Source: CAYVBE01 sp964572825
Lineage (GTDB): Bacteria; Planctomycetota; Brocadiia; SM23-32
Length of the DNA: 64,000 nt
Reading direction: 5' to 3'
NCBI GenBank assembly: GCA_964572825.1
Contig: CAZNGS010000017.1
Span: forward strand, 1-64,000
Position numbers and translations under genes: made by a program. Each line of letters begins with the position of its first letter. Position 1 is the stretch's first letter. Positions 43,330 through 52,271 of the stretch are shown one piece after another. The notes beneath the pieces are model-generated. The model did no database searches. It was not told the DNA's origin and saw only the letters and a program-made list of their open reading frames with translations.

Positions 43330-44922
43330 TCACATATCGAACAGGACGCCCGGGTTGAGGAGGCCGTCCGGGTCGAGGGCGTGCCGGATTGCGCGCATGG
43401 CGTCTATGTGCTCCGGGCTGTACTGGATGGCGAGAAACGGTTTCTTGATTCGGCCGATCCCGTGCTCGGCGGCCACGCTTCCGCCCAGCCGCACGGCCTC
43501 CCGAGCGAATTCCGTGTAGATGTCCTCCGCCCTGGCCAACTCCTCAGCCGTCGAGGGCAGGATGTTGACATGGACGTGGCCGTCGCCGATGTGTCCGAAG
43601 ATGACGTAGTCCAACTGTTCCCGGTCCAGCCGGCTGTGGTAGGCGTCCATCATCTCGCTCAGCGCGGCCAGGGGAACGGCCATGTCGGTGCCCACCTTGT
43701 GGAGTTCCGGGAGGTCGGCCTTGCGCTGCCCGATGATGGCGTTGACGGCTTCCGGCACGGCGTGGCGCAGCCGCTTCATCTCCTCCAGGTCCTTCTCGGT
43801 GAACCCGGCCCAACTCCGCGCCGGGTCGAGCCTCAATCCCTCCAGGATGGCAACGAGGTCCTGATAGACCTCGTCAAGCTCCGGTTCGGTCTCGAAGGGC
43901 ACCTCCACGTACACCGCCGCCTGCGCGTCGGCGGGCAGGCGGGCGACCTCCATGTAGGCGGGCGTCTGCCGGCCGATGCCCCGCAGGAGATCGACCGCAC
44001 GGGGGCCCAGATATTCCAGGGCCAGCGGTTCCAGCGTCGGCTCTTCAACCAGGGCTTTCACCAGGTGCAGCGCCGTTCTGGCATCGGGGACGAACTGCGT
44101 GAGGAACAGTCGGTTGGTCGGCCGGGGGGCCAGCCGCAGTTCGGCCTCGGCCACGATGCCCAGCGTCCCCTCGCTGCCGACGAACAGGTCCAGCGCGTCC
44201 ATGTCCGGCTTCAGGTAGTATCCGGCAGTGTGTTTGGTGGCGGGCATCGGCAGGTCGGGGACCTGCAGGCTCACGCGGTCTCCGTCCTCCCGGAGGTAGA
44301 TCAGCCGCCCGTCGATGGCCCGGACCTCGCCGCGCCGCAGCTCCAGTATGCGGCCGTCTGGCGTGATAAGCTTCACCCACTCGACCCATCGGCGGGTGGG
44401 GCCGTAGTGGAAGGTGCGCGCGCCGGAGGCGTTGGTGACGATGGTCCCGCCCAGTTGGGCGGTCATTTCGGTGGCGTCCACGGGGTAGAAGAGGGGTTCG
44501 TCCGGCTTGCCATCGGGGTATTCGCACAGGCCGTGGGCCAGGGCGTCGGCCAGTTCCTCCAGCGTGGTGCCGGCGGCCACGCGCGCCACCCATTCACCGG
44601 CCCGGTTGCGGTGGACCCGGGGGCGGCGCTTGAGCGCTTCCAGCGATATGATTTCCTCTGCCTCCAGCGGCACGGCAGCGCCCGTGATGCCGGTGCGGCC
44701 GCCCGAGACGGCAACCCGGTGTCCGGTGCGGCGGGCGGCCCGCACGGCGGCGGCCGTCTGTTCCGCCGAAGCGGGCAAGTGAAGCGCCTCCACCCCCTCC
44801 GCGCTCATGCGGGACTCGTCCTGGAGGTACTGTGCATAGGCCTGCCGGATACGGCGGCGTCCGGTGATGGTGCGGCACTGCCGGCCGTCGCTCTCCGGTC
44901 TGCGCGGCCTCAGTTCGTTCAT
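43330..44922 (-). CDS. FAD-linked 2-hydroxyacid (lactate/glycolate) dehydrogenase
   Basis: 530 residues of the GlcD/LctD FAD-binding PCMH family. The FAD region shows AVSGGRTGITGAAVPL near residue 75 and LGGTIVTNASGARTFHYG near residue 150. The C-terminal catalytic part has FGHIGDGHVHVN and AEHGIGRIKK. It oxidises D-lactate, glycolate or a similar acid. The ATG overlaps the end of the EtfA gene by 4 bases, making it third in an etfB-etfA-dehydrogenase operon. That arrangement is known from the electron-confurcating lactate dehydrogenase (LctBCD) of Acetobacterium woodii. Confidence 0.88.
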   Translation of the reverse strand: MNELRPRRPESDGRQCRTITGRRRIRQAYAQYLQDESRMSAEGVEALHLPASAEQTAAAVRAARRTGHRVAVSGGRTGITGAAVPLEAEEIISLEALKRRPRVHRNRAGEWVARVAAGTTLEELADALAHGLCEYPDGKPDEPLFYPVDATEMTAQLGGTIVTNASGARTFHYGPTRRWVEWVKLITPDGRILELRRGEVRAIDGRLIYLREDGDRVSLQVPDLPMPATKHTAGYYLKPDMDALDLFVGSEGTLGIVAEAELRLAPRPTNRLFLTQFVPDARTALHLVKALVEEPTLEPLALEYLGPRAVDLLRGIGRQTPAYMEVARLPADAQAAVYVEVPFETEPELDEVYQDLVAILEGLRLDPARSWAGFTEKDLEEMKRLRHAVPEAVNAIIGQRKADLPELHKVGTDMAVPLAALSEMMDAYHSRLDREQLDYVIFGHIGDGHVHVNILPSTAEELARAEDIYTEFAREAVRLGGSVAAEHGIGRIKKPFLAIQYSPEHIDAMRAIRHALDPDGLLNPGVLFDM

Positions 44923-46115
44923 CGCTCCCCGCCTTTCTGCAGGAGACGGATCAGCTCCGGGAGAGCCTCCCGGTAATCGCCCACCACGCCGTAGTCTGCG
45001 ATCTGGAAGATGGGCGCGTCCGGGTCCACGTTCACGGCGATGATGCAGCCGGAGGACTGCATGCCGGCCCTGTGCTGCACTGCACCGGAGATGCCGACCG
45101 CAAGGTAGAGGTCCGGCTGGACGGTCTTGCCCGTCTGTCCCACCTGGCGGGCGTAGGGCGCCCAGCCCGCATCCACGGCGGCCCGGCTTGCCGCCACTTC
45201 TCCTCCCACCAGGTCGGCCAGCTCCCACAGCATATCGAAGCCCTCCGGCCCGCCCATGCCGCGGCCGCCGGCGACCAGAACCTCCGCCTCGGCCAGGTCG
45301 GCCGTATCCTCGGCCACCATCATGAGCCCGAGTGTCTCCGCGTCCGGACCTTCCAGGAGGTCGGCCGGTGGTTGCCAGCGCTCGACCCGGGGAGTGCCCC
45401 CATCTCCCCGGGGCGGCGGCGTCATCACGCGGGGCCGGACCGTGGCCATCTGGGGTCGGTGGCGCCGCGTGACGATGGTGGCCATCACGTTGCCGCCGAA
45501 GGCCGGCCGGGTCTGGAGCAGGTCCCCCTCGTCCGGATCGATCTCCAGTCCCGTGCAGTCCGCCGTGAGTCCGGTGTGGCAGAGAACGGCCACGCGGGGC
45601 ATGAGCGACCGGCCCCGATCGGTGGCCCCGGCCAGCACGATCTCCGGCCGGTATTGCCGCACGAGGCCGGCCAGTGCCCGGCTGTAGCGGCCGTCCGCGT
45701 AATCTGCCAGCGCGACATCTTCCATCAGATAGACCACGTCCACCGGGAACCCGGCGAACTGATCCATGAGATTTCCCAATCGGTGGCCCAGCAGCGCGAT
45801 GCCCAGGGGACGGGACCGGTCCCGCGCCAGTTGTGCGGCCTTCCCGATCAACTCGAACACGACGGGGTGGAGGGACGCGCCGTGGTGTTCCCCGTAGACC
45901 CAGACCCCGCCTTCGGCCTGTTCCGCGCCCGACGGTTGCTCCTCCGCCCGTAAAGCGATGGCATCGACCGGGCACACATCCACGCAGGCGCCGCACAGGG
46001 TGCAGCGTTCCGTCACCCGGACGGTGCCGTCCACCTCCTCCAGCGCCGCGTAAGGGCACTCCTCCACGCAGCGCAGGCAGAGGGTGCAAAGGTGGTGGTC
46101 GATCCGCAGCGGCAT
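44919..46115 (-). CDS. etfA: Electron transfer flavoprotein alpha subunit with N-terminal ferredoxin domain
   Basis: 398 residues. The first about 60 form a two-cluster ferredoxin (CTLCLRCVEECPYAA and CTLCGACVDVCPVDAI). The rest is EtfA: AGATDRGRSLMPRVAV, and the C-terminal FAD domain with VAGGRGMGGPEGF, RQVGQTGKTVQPDLYLAVGISGAVQH and FQIADYGVVGD. Ferredoxin-extended EtfA is a feature of bifurcating Etfs (LctC, CarE), where low-potential electrons pass to or from ferredoxin. The ATG overlaps the etfB stop by one base (TGATG). Confidence 0.9.
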   Translation of the reverse strand: MPLRIDHHLCTLCLRCVEECPYAALEEVDGTVRVTERCTLCGACVDVCPVDAIALRAEEQPSGAEQAEGGVWVYGEHHGASLHPVVFELIGKAAQLARDRSRPLGIALLGHRLGNLMDQFAGFPVDVVYLMEDVALADYADGRYSRALAGLVRQYRPEIVLAGATDRGRSLMPRVAVLCHTGLTADCTGLEIDPDEGDLLQTRPAFGGNVMATIVTRRHRPQMATVRPRVMTPPPRGDGGTPRVERWQPPADLLEGPDAETLGLMMVAEDTADLAEAEVLVAGGRGMGGPEGFDMLWELADLVGGEVAASRAAVDAGWAPYARQVGQTGKTVQPDLYLAVGISGAVQHRAGMQSSGCIIAVNVDPDAPIFQIADYGVVGDYREALPELIRLLQKGGER

Positions 46116-46900
46116 CAGCGGTCTCCCCGGTTCCTGAACAGGTCGGCCAGACGGGCGGCGATCCGTTCGGCGGGACCTTCCAGCAGCACGCATTCGCCGC
46201 GCTGCGGGGGGCTGAATACCCGCACGACGCGGGTGGGCGAGCCCTCGAGCCCCATCTCTTCCGGATCGCCCCCCATCTGGTCTGCGCCGAGCCGCGTGAC
46301 CGCGCAGCGGCGGGCCTTCATCTGGGACACCAGGGAGGGAAGGCGGGGCACATTGAGGTCTTTCAGGACGGTCAGCACCGCCGGCATCCGGCAGCGCACC
46401 GTCTCGGTGCCGTACTCGGTCAGCCTGTCGGCCTTGAACTCCGTGGCGTTCACTTCGACGAGGGCCCGCACGTAGGTGACCTGCGGCCATCCCAGATGGG
46501 CGGCGATTCCAGGCCCCACCTGCGCGGTGTCGCCGTCGATGGCCTGCTTCCCGCAGAGGACCAGGTCCACCTCACCCATCCAGCGCACGGCCTGCGCCAG
46601 GGCATAGGAGGTGGCCCAGGTGTCCGACCCGGCGAAGGCGCGGTCGGTCAGGAGCACGCCGTCCGCGCAGCCCCGGGCAACCGCTTCCCGGACGGCCTCC
46701 TCCGCCTGGGGAGGGCCCATGCTCAGGGCCGTGGCGCGCCCGCCCAGGCGTCCGGCGAGCGCGACGGCGGCTTCTACCGCATGGGCATCCAGGGGATTCA
46801 GGATGCTCGGCACCCCTTCGCGGATGAGCGTGCCTCGCTCCGGATCGATGCGCACCTCGCTGGTGTCCGGAACCTGCTTTATACAGGCGACTAAATGCAT
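46115..46900 (-). CDS. etfB: Electron transfer flavoprotein beta subunit
   Basis: 261 residues. Typical EtfB wording includes VACIKQVPDTSEVRID at the start, NPLDAHAVEAAVAL, and the nucleotide-binding GKQAIDGDTAQVGPGIAAHLGWP near residue 115. EtfB carries the second FAD or, in bifurcating forms, the NADH-linked FAD. It is first gene of the three-gene operon. The ATG at 46900 is the family start, and a good promoter lies at 46962-46990. Confidence 0.92.
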   Translation of the reverse strand: MHLVACIKQVPDTSEVRIDPERGTLIREGVPSILNPLDAHAVEAAVALAGRLGGRATALSMGPPQAEEAVREAVARGCADGVLLTDRAFAGSDTWATSYALAQAVRWMGEVDLVLCGKQAIDGDTAQVGPGIAAHLGWPQVTYVRALVEVNATEFKADRLTEYGTETVRCRMPAVLTVLKDLNVPRLPSLVSQMKARRCAVTRLGADQMGGDPEEMGLEGSPTRVVRVFSPPQRGECVLLEGPAERIAARLADLFRNRGDR

Positions 46901-46961
46901 CCTGGCCGTTGCTCCGGGTCGGGAAGAAGGTTGATTGACAGGGGCAGGCCACCCACAACCA

Positions 46962-46990
46962 AGAGTACTGTCCCGCGGCCGGGCAGTCAA
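46962..46990 (-). promoter_or_regulatory. Promoter of the etfB-etfA-dehydrogenase operon
   Basis: On the minus strand TTGACT (46985-46990) and TACTCT (46962-46967) are exactly 17 bases apart. Transcription would start near 46955, leaving a leader of about 55 bases. Confidence 0.6.
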
Positions 46991-47010
46991 CCGCCGCACG
47001 TTGCGGCCAC

Positions 47011-47039
47011 TTGTGTCTCGCCGCCGTCTTTGGTAACAA
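47011..47039 (+). promoter_or_regulatory. Possible promoter of the GNAT gene
   Basis: TTGTGT (47011-47016) and TAACAA (47034-47039) with a 17-base spacer, back to back with the etf promoter in the same 190-base gap. Confidence 0.4.
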
Positions 47040-47091
47040 TGACCGGTCCGTCGGAAAGCCGCCGGGTTTGGGATTTCGGGAGGCGCCACGG

Positions 47092-48246
47092 ATGACCATT
47101 GAAGGGCCCAGAGCTGCGCGGGCGGAGGAGCTGTCGGGCGTGGTTGAACTGGCCGACCGGGTCTTCCGGCCGCGCGAGGACACCTCCATGGCGGACGAGT
47201 TCCCGCTGCTGTTCAACGAGGCGAATCTGGAGAACCTCCGGGTCTTCGTGGACGACGGGCGACCCGTCTCGCACGTCGGCATGATCGAGCGGGACATCGT
47301 CCTCCTGGGACCGCGGCATCGCTGCGCCGAGATCGGCGCCGTCTGCACCGACGCCGACTACCGGGGCCAGGGGCTGGCCACGCGGCTGCTGCACGACGCG
47401 CGGCAGGAAGCCCTGCGGGACGGCGTGGACATCTTTCTGATCTCCGGCGCCCGGGGCCTGTATCGCCGCCAGGGCTACGTGCAGGTGGGAGAGTTCGACA
47501 CCTGCACGGTGACCCGCAAGAGAATGCCGGAGCGGGGACCCTATCGCGTCCGCCCCCCTGAATCGGAGGACATTCCGGCGCTGGTGCGCCTCCACGCCGC
47601 CGAGCCCGTGCGCTTTGTGCGTCCGGCGGACGACTTTCGCGCGTTCCTCGCAACGGGGCGGGTGGTCAACGCCCCCGGCGACGTGAGGCTCGTGTGCCGA
47701 AAGGACGGCTCGCCGGTCGCCTACGTGGCGTACTGGAACCCGGGAGAGCGGGACCTTGACGCGGACGTGCTGGCGATCAAAGAGATCGCCGGCTCCAGGG
47801 CGGCCATCGCGGCGGCGCTTCCGCTCCTGTTCGAAGAGTACGAGCTGGGAAAGGTGCTCCTGGATTCCCTGGGCTGCGACCTGGAGATGCATGCGCTGGC
47901 GGCCCGGCACGGCTGGCCTTCCGCGCCGCGTCAGTTCGGCGGCACAATCGGCATCATAGAGCCGGAGGGGTTCCTGCGCGCGTGCCTTCCCTGGTTTGAG
48001 GAGCTTCTCGGCCCGGCGGCGCTCACCCGGGTCCGTTTCTCCACCTCGGGGGAGGCGGTGACCATTGGCTGCGGAGAAGAGAAGCTTGAACTGCCCGACA
48101 TGGAGGCATTCACCCGGCTTGTCTTCCTACCGGGGGACCGCCGGGGCGAGCTGGAACTCGGTCTACCGCCGGACTCCGAACTGCGCCCGCTCCTGGACCG
48201 GGTCTTCCCCCTGCCCCTGCCCGCCTACGGCCTGAACTTCATCTGA
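47092..48246 (+). CDS. GNAT family N-acetyltransferase (Eis-like layout)
   Basis: 384 residues. An N-terminal GNAT domain has the acetyl-CoA loop YRGQGLATRLL near residue 100 and GLYRRQGYVQVG near residue 125. The middle resembles a second, degenerate GNAT fold, and the C-terminal 100 residues are compatible with an SCP2-like domain, so the layout is that of the Eis family. The acceptor amine is unknown. GGGAGG lies about 8 bases before the ATG. Confidence 0.8.
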   Translation: MTIEGPRAARAEELSGVVELADRVFRPREDTSMADEFPLLFNEANLENLRVFVDDGRPVSHVGMIERDIVLLGPRHRCAEIGAVCTDADYRGQGLATRLLHDARQEALRDGVDIFLISGARGLYRRQGYVQVGEFDTCTVTRKRMPERGPYRVRPPESEDIPALVRLHAAEPVRFVRPADDFRAFLATGRVVNAPGDVRLVCRKDGSPVAYVAYWNPGERDLDADVLAIKEIAGSRAAIAAALPLLFEEYELGKVLLDSLGCDLEMHALAARHGWPSAPRQFGGTIGIIEPEGFLRACLPWFEELLGPAALTRVRFSTSGEAVTIGCGEEKLELPDMEAFTRLVFLPGDRRGELELGLPPDSELRPLLDRVFPLPLPAYGLNFI

Positions 48247-48287
48247 GCCGTCTCGCAAGTCGCGTTCGGCGACGTGCGGCGGGCGCG

Positions 48288-49100
48288 TCAGAGGCTCTCG
48301 ACGATCGCCAGGTAGAAATCCTGGATGCGCTTCTCGAAGCCTTTCAGGTCCCCCAGGAGTCGCGTGTCCCGCATGTCCCACCACCCGATCTCGTTGAGAT
48401 GGTCTGCCTCGATCTGTTCCACGAACAGATCTTCCCGCCACGTGGCCGACCTGAGCGAGACCAGGCCGTCGTTGGGACCCTCCCGCTGCTGGATCAGCCG
48501 GTGCGGAAACCTGAGGGCCGCGCAGACGCGGTCATGGCTCTGAACCCCGGCGTAGGTGCGGTACTTCACGCCGTTGCGCCGCTCGAAATGGCCGGCCTCA
48601 TGGTTGAAGCGTCGGCATTTCCAGGTGGTCAGGTCCCGGAAGCCCCGGATGTCCACTCCCACCCGTCCCACCAGGTCGATGACCCTGTTCAGGTTTCGGA
48701 TGCCCCAGTCGGCGAAGGTGGTCCCCAGGTGGGGGGTGCTGATTGTGGAAAGAGAGGCGACGTGCTCGTGGAGGCGGTAGCGGACGATCATCATCCGTGC
48801 GTCGAGCCCGCCCATGCTGTGGGCGACTATGTGGACCCGGCGGTGGCGCGTGAAGTCCTCCGTGATGCGCAGCAGTTCGTCCCTCAAGTCGCGGGCCCGA
48901 CGCGCCAGGCTCCCCGCCCAGCTTACCCGGGGCTGATAGACCTGGAAGCCGTGCTCCTCCAGGATGCCGGGGATCTTCCGGAAGTAGGAGAAGGCGTCCA
49001 GGCCCTTCCGCTCCGGCCCGAGGGCCATGCGCGCCAGCGCGTCGGAGTGGCAGATGCCACGTGCGAGCACGATGGGGCAGCCTGTGGGGTTTGAGCTCAC
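48288..49100 (-). CDS. Lipase-like alpha/beta hydrolase
   Basis: 270 residues. The nucleophile elbow is AHSMGGLDAR (Ser near residue 96), and IVLARGICHSD near residue 10 is the oxyanion-hole strand. The Asp is probably in GPNDGLVS and the His in EADHLNEIG. It resembles bacterial triacylglycerol lipases, but without a signal peptide, so it is probably cytoplasmic or exported another way. The start GTG 49100 has GGAGGA 6 bases upstream. It lies 15 bases after the protein-kinase gene on the same strand. Confidence 0.83.
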   Translation of the reverse strand: MSSNPTGCPIVLARGICHSDALARMALGPERKGLDAFSYFRKIPGILEEHGFQVYQPRVSWAGSLARRARDLRDELLRITEDFTRHRRVHIVAHSMGGLDARMMIVRYRLHEHVASLSTISTPHLGTTFADWGIRNLNRVIDLVGRVGVDIRGFRDLTTWKCRRFNHEAGHFERRNGVKYRTYAGVQSHDRVCAALRFPHRLIQQREGPNDGLVSLRSATWREDLFVEQIEADHLNEIGWWDMRDTRLLGDLKGFEKRIQDFYLAIVESL

Positions 49101-49115
49101 GGGAATCCTCCATTC

Positions 49116-51026
49116 TCACCTGCCGACGGGGGCACGGAGCTCCGGGGCGCCCCCCTTGGTGCCGGCGGGGCCGTGGCCGGTTTCCCTTCTGAGCCGGGGG
49201 GCCTTCCGGCGGAAGTAGCAGGTCTCGACGCGTGCGCCTTCGTGGGTTGTCCCGACCCGGGTGGCCGTCAGGGTGGCTTTGAGCCGCTCGGCCGTGAGAG
49301 GCTGCAGGACCAGCTCCCACTCCGCGCCCCGCGCCTGCCAGTGCAGGTTGATCTCTCCGTCGGCCAGGTCCGTCAGGTTGGTCGCCCGGGTGTTTTTTTG
49401 GCCTTCCCGGGTCGTCACTTCCACGTCCAGCCGCAGGCCGTTCAACGTGACGGCGACGGCCTGGATCGGTCCCTCCGTTCGGTTCACGTTCTCCCATTCG
49501 CCCAGAAACGCTCGGGGGCGCCGGGCGGTGCCCGACAGGTTCCGGGCCTGCTCCTCCCAGTCCTTGATGCGGCCGGTAACTTTCTGCTGGTGCTGTTCGT
49601 AGAACGGCAGGCCGGCGTAGGCACTCTGGATCTTCTTCCAGGTGCGGAGCTTCTGAAGAGGGGTGAACCGGGGGCTTCTGTCCAACAGTTCGGCCGCCTT
49701 CAACTCCGTCTGCAGCAGCTTTTCCAGCCTTTTCTCTGCGCTTGCTTCCCCGCCGGTGGTCTCTTTCGGCGGCCCGGGGGCGTCGCCTTCAGCAACCCTG
49801 CGCCAGCGGAGGATACGCTCCTGGACGTACTCCTGCCGGTCGAAGGACGGGTCGTCCCCGTAGGTCTCCAGGAAGTCACGCCATCTGTCGGCCTTCTGGT
49901 CGGGCGTGTACCGGTCGCTCTCCTCGTAGAGGGCGGAGGCCTCGAACTCGGCCTCCAGGAGGCTGGCCATGAGTTCCGGAGACCCCGCCCCTGCCTCTGG
50001 TTCTGCCTGATCCGGAGTGGAAGGCCCGGCCTCCGGCCGACCCACGAAGTACCAGCTCCCCAGGAGCGCCGCCACCGCGATCACCGCCGCCAGGCCGGCG
50101 GCCAGAAGGGGCTTCCGGCTCCTGGCGGACGAGGCCGGGGGCGCCGGGATGCCGGTCGTTCGGCGAAAGTCGGAAAGCGCGTGGGCGAACTCGTTCATAT
50201 CCTGGAAGCGCTCGGACTTGTCCCGGCTGATAGCTTTCTCGACAATTCTCACCACTTCGGGCGGGATGTCGCGTCGGTGCACCTGCAGGGGCACGGGCTC
50301 ACCGTCGACGATCAGGTGCATCGTGGTCAGCGGCGTGTCGCCCTTGAAGGGCAGGTCGCCGCTGAGCAGCTCGTAAAACACCACGCCCATGCTGAACACG
50401 TCGCTGCGCTTATCGATGTCCCTGCCGCGCACCTGCTCGGGGGACATGTAATACGGCGTGCCCACCGGGGTGTTCTCGACCGTGAGGCGGGGGGCAACGT
50501 CTCCGAGCAGCCTGGCCAGCCCGAAATCCGCCACCTTCACGCACTTCACACGCCGGTCAATGAGGATGTTGCCCGGTTTGATGTCACGGTGAAGGATGCC
50601 CTTATCGTGGGCGTAGGCCACGCCCCGGGCGGCCTGGCGCACGATGGTGACGGCCTGTGAGGGGGGCAGCGGGCCGCGCCGTGCAAGGAGGTCGCCCAGG
50701 CTGAGGCCGTCCACATACTCCATCACGATGAACGGGTTTCCGCCTTCCTCGCCGACGGAGTGGATGGTGACGATGTTGGGATGGTTGACCGCAGCCATGG
50801 CCCTGGCTTCGCGCTGGAAGCGCTGGATGGCGGCCGGATCGTCCATTCGCGCGGCCGTCAGCAGCTTGATGGCGACCTCGCGGTCCAGGGCCTCCTCGTG
50901 CACCTTGTAGACGACCCCCATTCCGCCGTGCCCCAGCATCTCCAGCACACGGTAGCCAGCGGGCAACTGGCTATCGGCCGACCCGTTGCCGCCGGTATCT
51001 GCCGGGATTGTGGACTCCGCATCCAC
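49116..51026 (-). CDS. Transmembrane Ser/Thr protein kinase (PknB type)
   Basis: 636 residues. The kinase domain spans residues about 24-290: glycine loop LGHGGMGVVYK, VAIKLL, HRDIKPGN, ADFGLA and GTPYYMSPEQ are all intact, so it should be active. One membrane helix follows at about residues 308-327. The outer part holds two related segments of about 54 residues (355-408 and 437-490) sharing L..E..A..L...S.R.TP.QK...W, and then a beta-rich tail with a VEVTTREGQK motif. It probably senses something outside the cytoplasmic membrane. The start is GTG 51026. It is co-transcribed with the lipase-like gene. Confidence 0.9.
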   Translation of the reverse strand: MDAESTIPADTGGNGSADSQLPAGYRVLEMLGHGGMGVVYKVHEEALDREVAIKLLTAARMDDPAAIQRFQREARAMAAVNHPNIVTIHSVGEEGGNPFIVMEYVDGLSLGDLLARRGPLPPSQAVTIVRQAARGVAYAHDKGILHRDIKPGNILIDRRVKCVKVADFGLARLLGDVAPRLTVENTPVGTPYYMSPEQVRGRDIDKRSDVFSMGVVFYELLSGDLPFKGDTPLTTMHLIVDGEPVPLQVHRRDIPPEVVRIVEKAISRDKSERFQDMNEFAHALSDFRRTTGIPAPPASSARSRKPLLAAGLAAVIAVAALLGSWYFVGRPEAGPSTPDQAEPEAGAGSPELMASLLEAEFEASALYEESDRYTPDQKADRWRDFLETYGDDPSFDRQEYVQERILRWRRVAEGDAPGPPKETTGGEASAEKRLEKLLQTELKAAELLDRSPRFTPLQKLRTWKKIQSAYAGLPFYEQHQQKVTGRIKDWEEQARNLSGTARRPRAFLGEWENVNRTEGPIQAVAVTLNGLRLDVEVTTREGQKNTRATNLTDLADGEINLHWQARGAEWELVLQPLTAERLKATLTATRVGTTHEGARVETCYFRRKAPRLRRETGHGPAGTKGGAPELRAPVGR

Positions 51027-51125
51027 GCCGCCGTCTCCGCGCGCGAAACCGTCACCATTACCTCACAAGAGGATAAACGACGCTGCCCCGCATTATCTGC
51101 GAACAAGAGAGGCGACATCAAGCTA

Positions 51126-51186
51126 CCCCCGGGCTTGCCCCCCGGGGGCCGCCTCCGCTTGACATTCGGGCTTCTTTTCCTACCAT
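51126..51186 (+). promoter_or_regulatory. Hairpin and promoter before the sugar operon
   Basis: Bases 51126-51133 and 51141-51148 form an 8-bp all-GC stem (CCCCCGGG/CCCGGGGG). Downstream, TTGACA (51159-51164) and TACCAT (51181-51186) with a 16-base spacer form a plausible promoter for the gene at 51242. Confidence 0.45.
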
Positions 51187-51241
51187 TTATCTGTTTGCAG
51201 GGGCGAGACCATACCTGAACGAACGGAGCTCTGAGGCAGCC

Positions 51242-52252
51242 ATGAAAGTCCTGTTTATCGGCGGCACCGGGCTGATCAGCACCGCCTGCACCGAACTGGC
51301 GGTCGAACGCGGATTCGACCTCTATCTGCTCAACCGCGGGCAATCGCGCACCGATCAGGTGCCCGAAGAGGCGACCGTCCTGACGGCCAACGTGCGGGAC
51401 AGGGAACAGGTCTCCGCGGCAGTCGAGGGGCGGGAGTTCGACGTCGTGGTGAACTGGATCGGGTTCACGCCCGACCACGTGGAGCAGGACATCGAGCTGT
51501 TCGGCGGACGGGTGAACCAGTACATCTTCATCAGCTCGGCCAGCGTTTATCAGAAGCCGCCCGGCGACTACCTGATCACCGAGTCCACCCCGCTGGCCAA
51601 CCCGCACTGGCAGTACTCGCGCAACAAGATCGCCTGCGAGGAGCGGCTGATGCGCGAGTATCGTGAGAACGGCTTCCCCGTCACCATCGTGCGACCGTCA
51701 CTTACCTACGGGCCGAGCATGATCCCCCTGTGCGTCAACAGTTGGGGGCGGCCCTGGACGGCCGTGGACCGCATGCTGCGGGGTAAGAAGATCATCGTCC
51801 CGGGCGACGGGACCAGCCTCTGGACCGTAACCTGGAACGCCGACTTCGCCAAAGGGCTGGTGGGCCTGCTGGGCAACCAGCGCGCCCCGGGGCACGCCTT
51901 CCACATAACGTCCGACGAGGTGCTGACCTGGGATCAGATATACCGCGAGGTGGGCCGGGCCGTGGGGGTGGACCCGGACATCATCCACATTCCGTCCGAC
52001 CTCATCGTGGCCTGCTGCCCGGGGGAGGAGGGCAGTCTCCTGGGGGACAAGTCGGTGAGCACCGTGTTCGACAACAGCAAGATCAAGCGGTTCGTGCCCG
52101 ACTTCGTGGCCACGACCACCTTCGCGCAGGGCGCGCGCCGGGCCATACGATGGTTCGAGGCGGCCCCCCAGAGGCAAGAGATCGACCGGGAGGCGAACGA
52201 GACCTGGGACCGGATCATCGCGGCCTACGAACGGGCTTTCCCATCGGATTGA
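51242..52252 (+). CDS. NAD-dependent epimerase/dehydratase (SDR)
   Basis: 336 residues of atypical extended SDR type. The nucleotide loop is GGTGLIS near residue 7. VNWIGFTPDHVEQD and ISSASVYQKP lie around the active site, with Tyr in the ASVYQ/WQYSRNKIACE region and Lys in NKIACEE. The long C-terminal part (GKKIIVPGDGTSLWTVTWNADFAKGL) binds the substrate. It is first in a three-gene plus-strand operon with a Gfo/Idh enzyme and a TIM-barrel isomerase, suggesting sugar or polyol catabolism. GAGG precedes the ATG. Confidence 0.85.
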   Translation: MKVLFIGGTGLISTACTELAVERGFDLYLLNRGQSRTDQVPEEATVLTANVRDREQVSAAVEGREFDVVVNWIGFTPDHVEQDIELFGGRVNQYIFISSASVYQKPPGDYLITESTPLANPHWQYSRNKIACEERLMREYRENGFPVTIVRPSLTYGPSMIPLCVNSWGRPWTAVDRMLRGKKIIVPGDGTSLWTVTWNADFAKGLVGLLGNQRAPGHAFHITSDEVLTWDQIYREVGRAVGVDPDIIHIPSDLIVACCPGEEGSLLGDKSVSTVFDNSKIKRFVPDFVATTTFAQGARRAIRWFEAAPQRQEIDREANETWDRIIAAYERAFPSD

Positions 52253-52271
52253 ACCCTGGGAGGAGGGAGTG

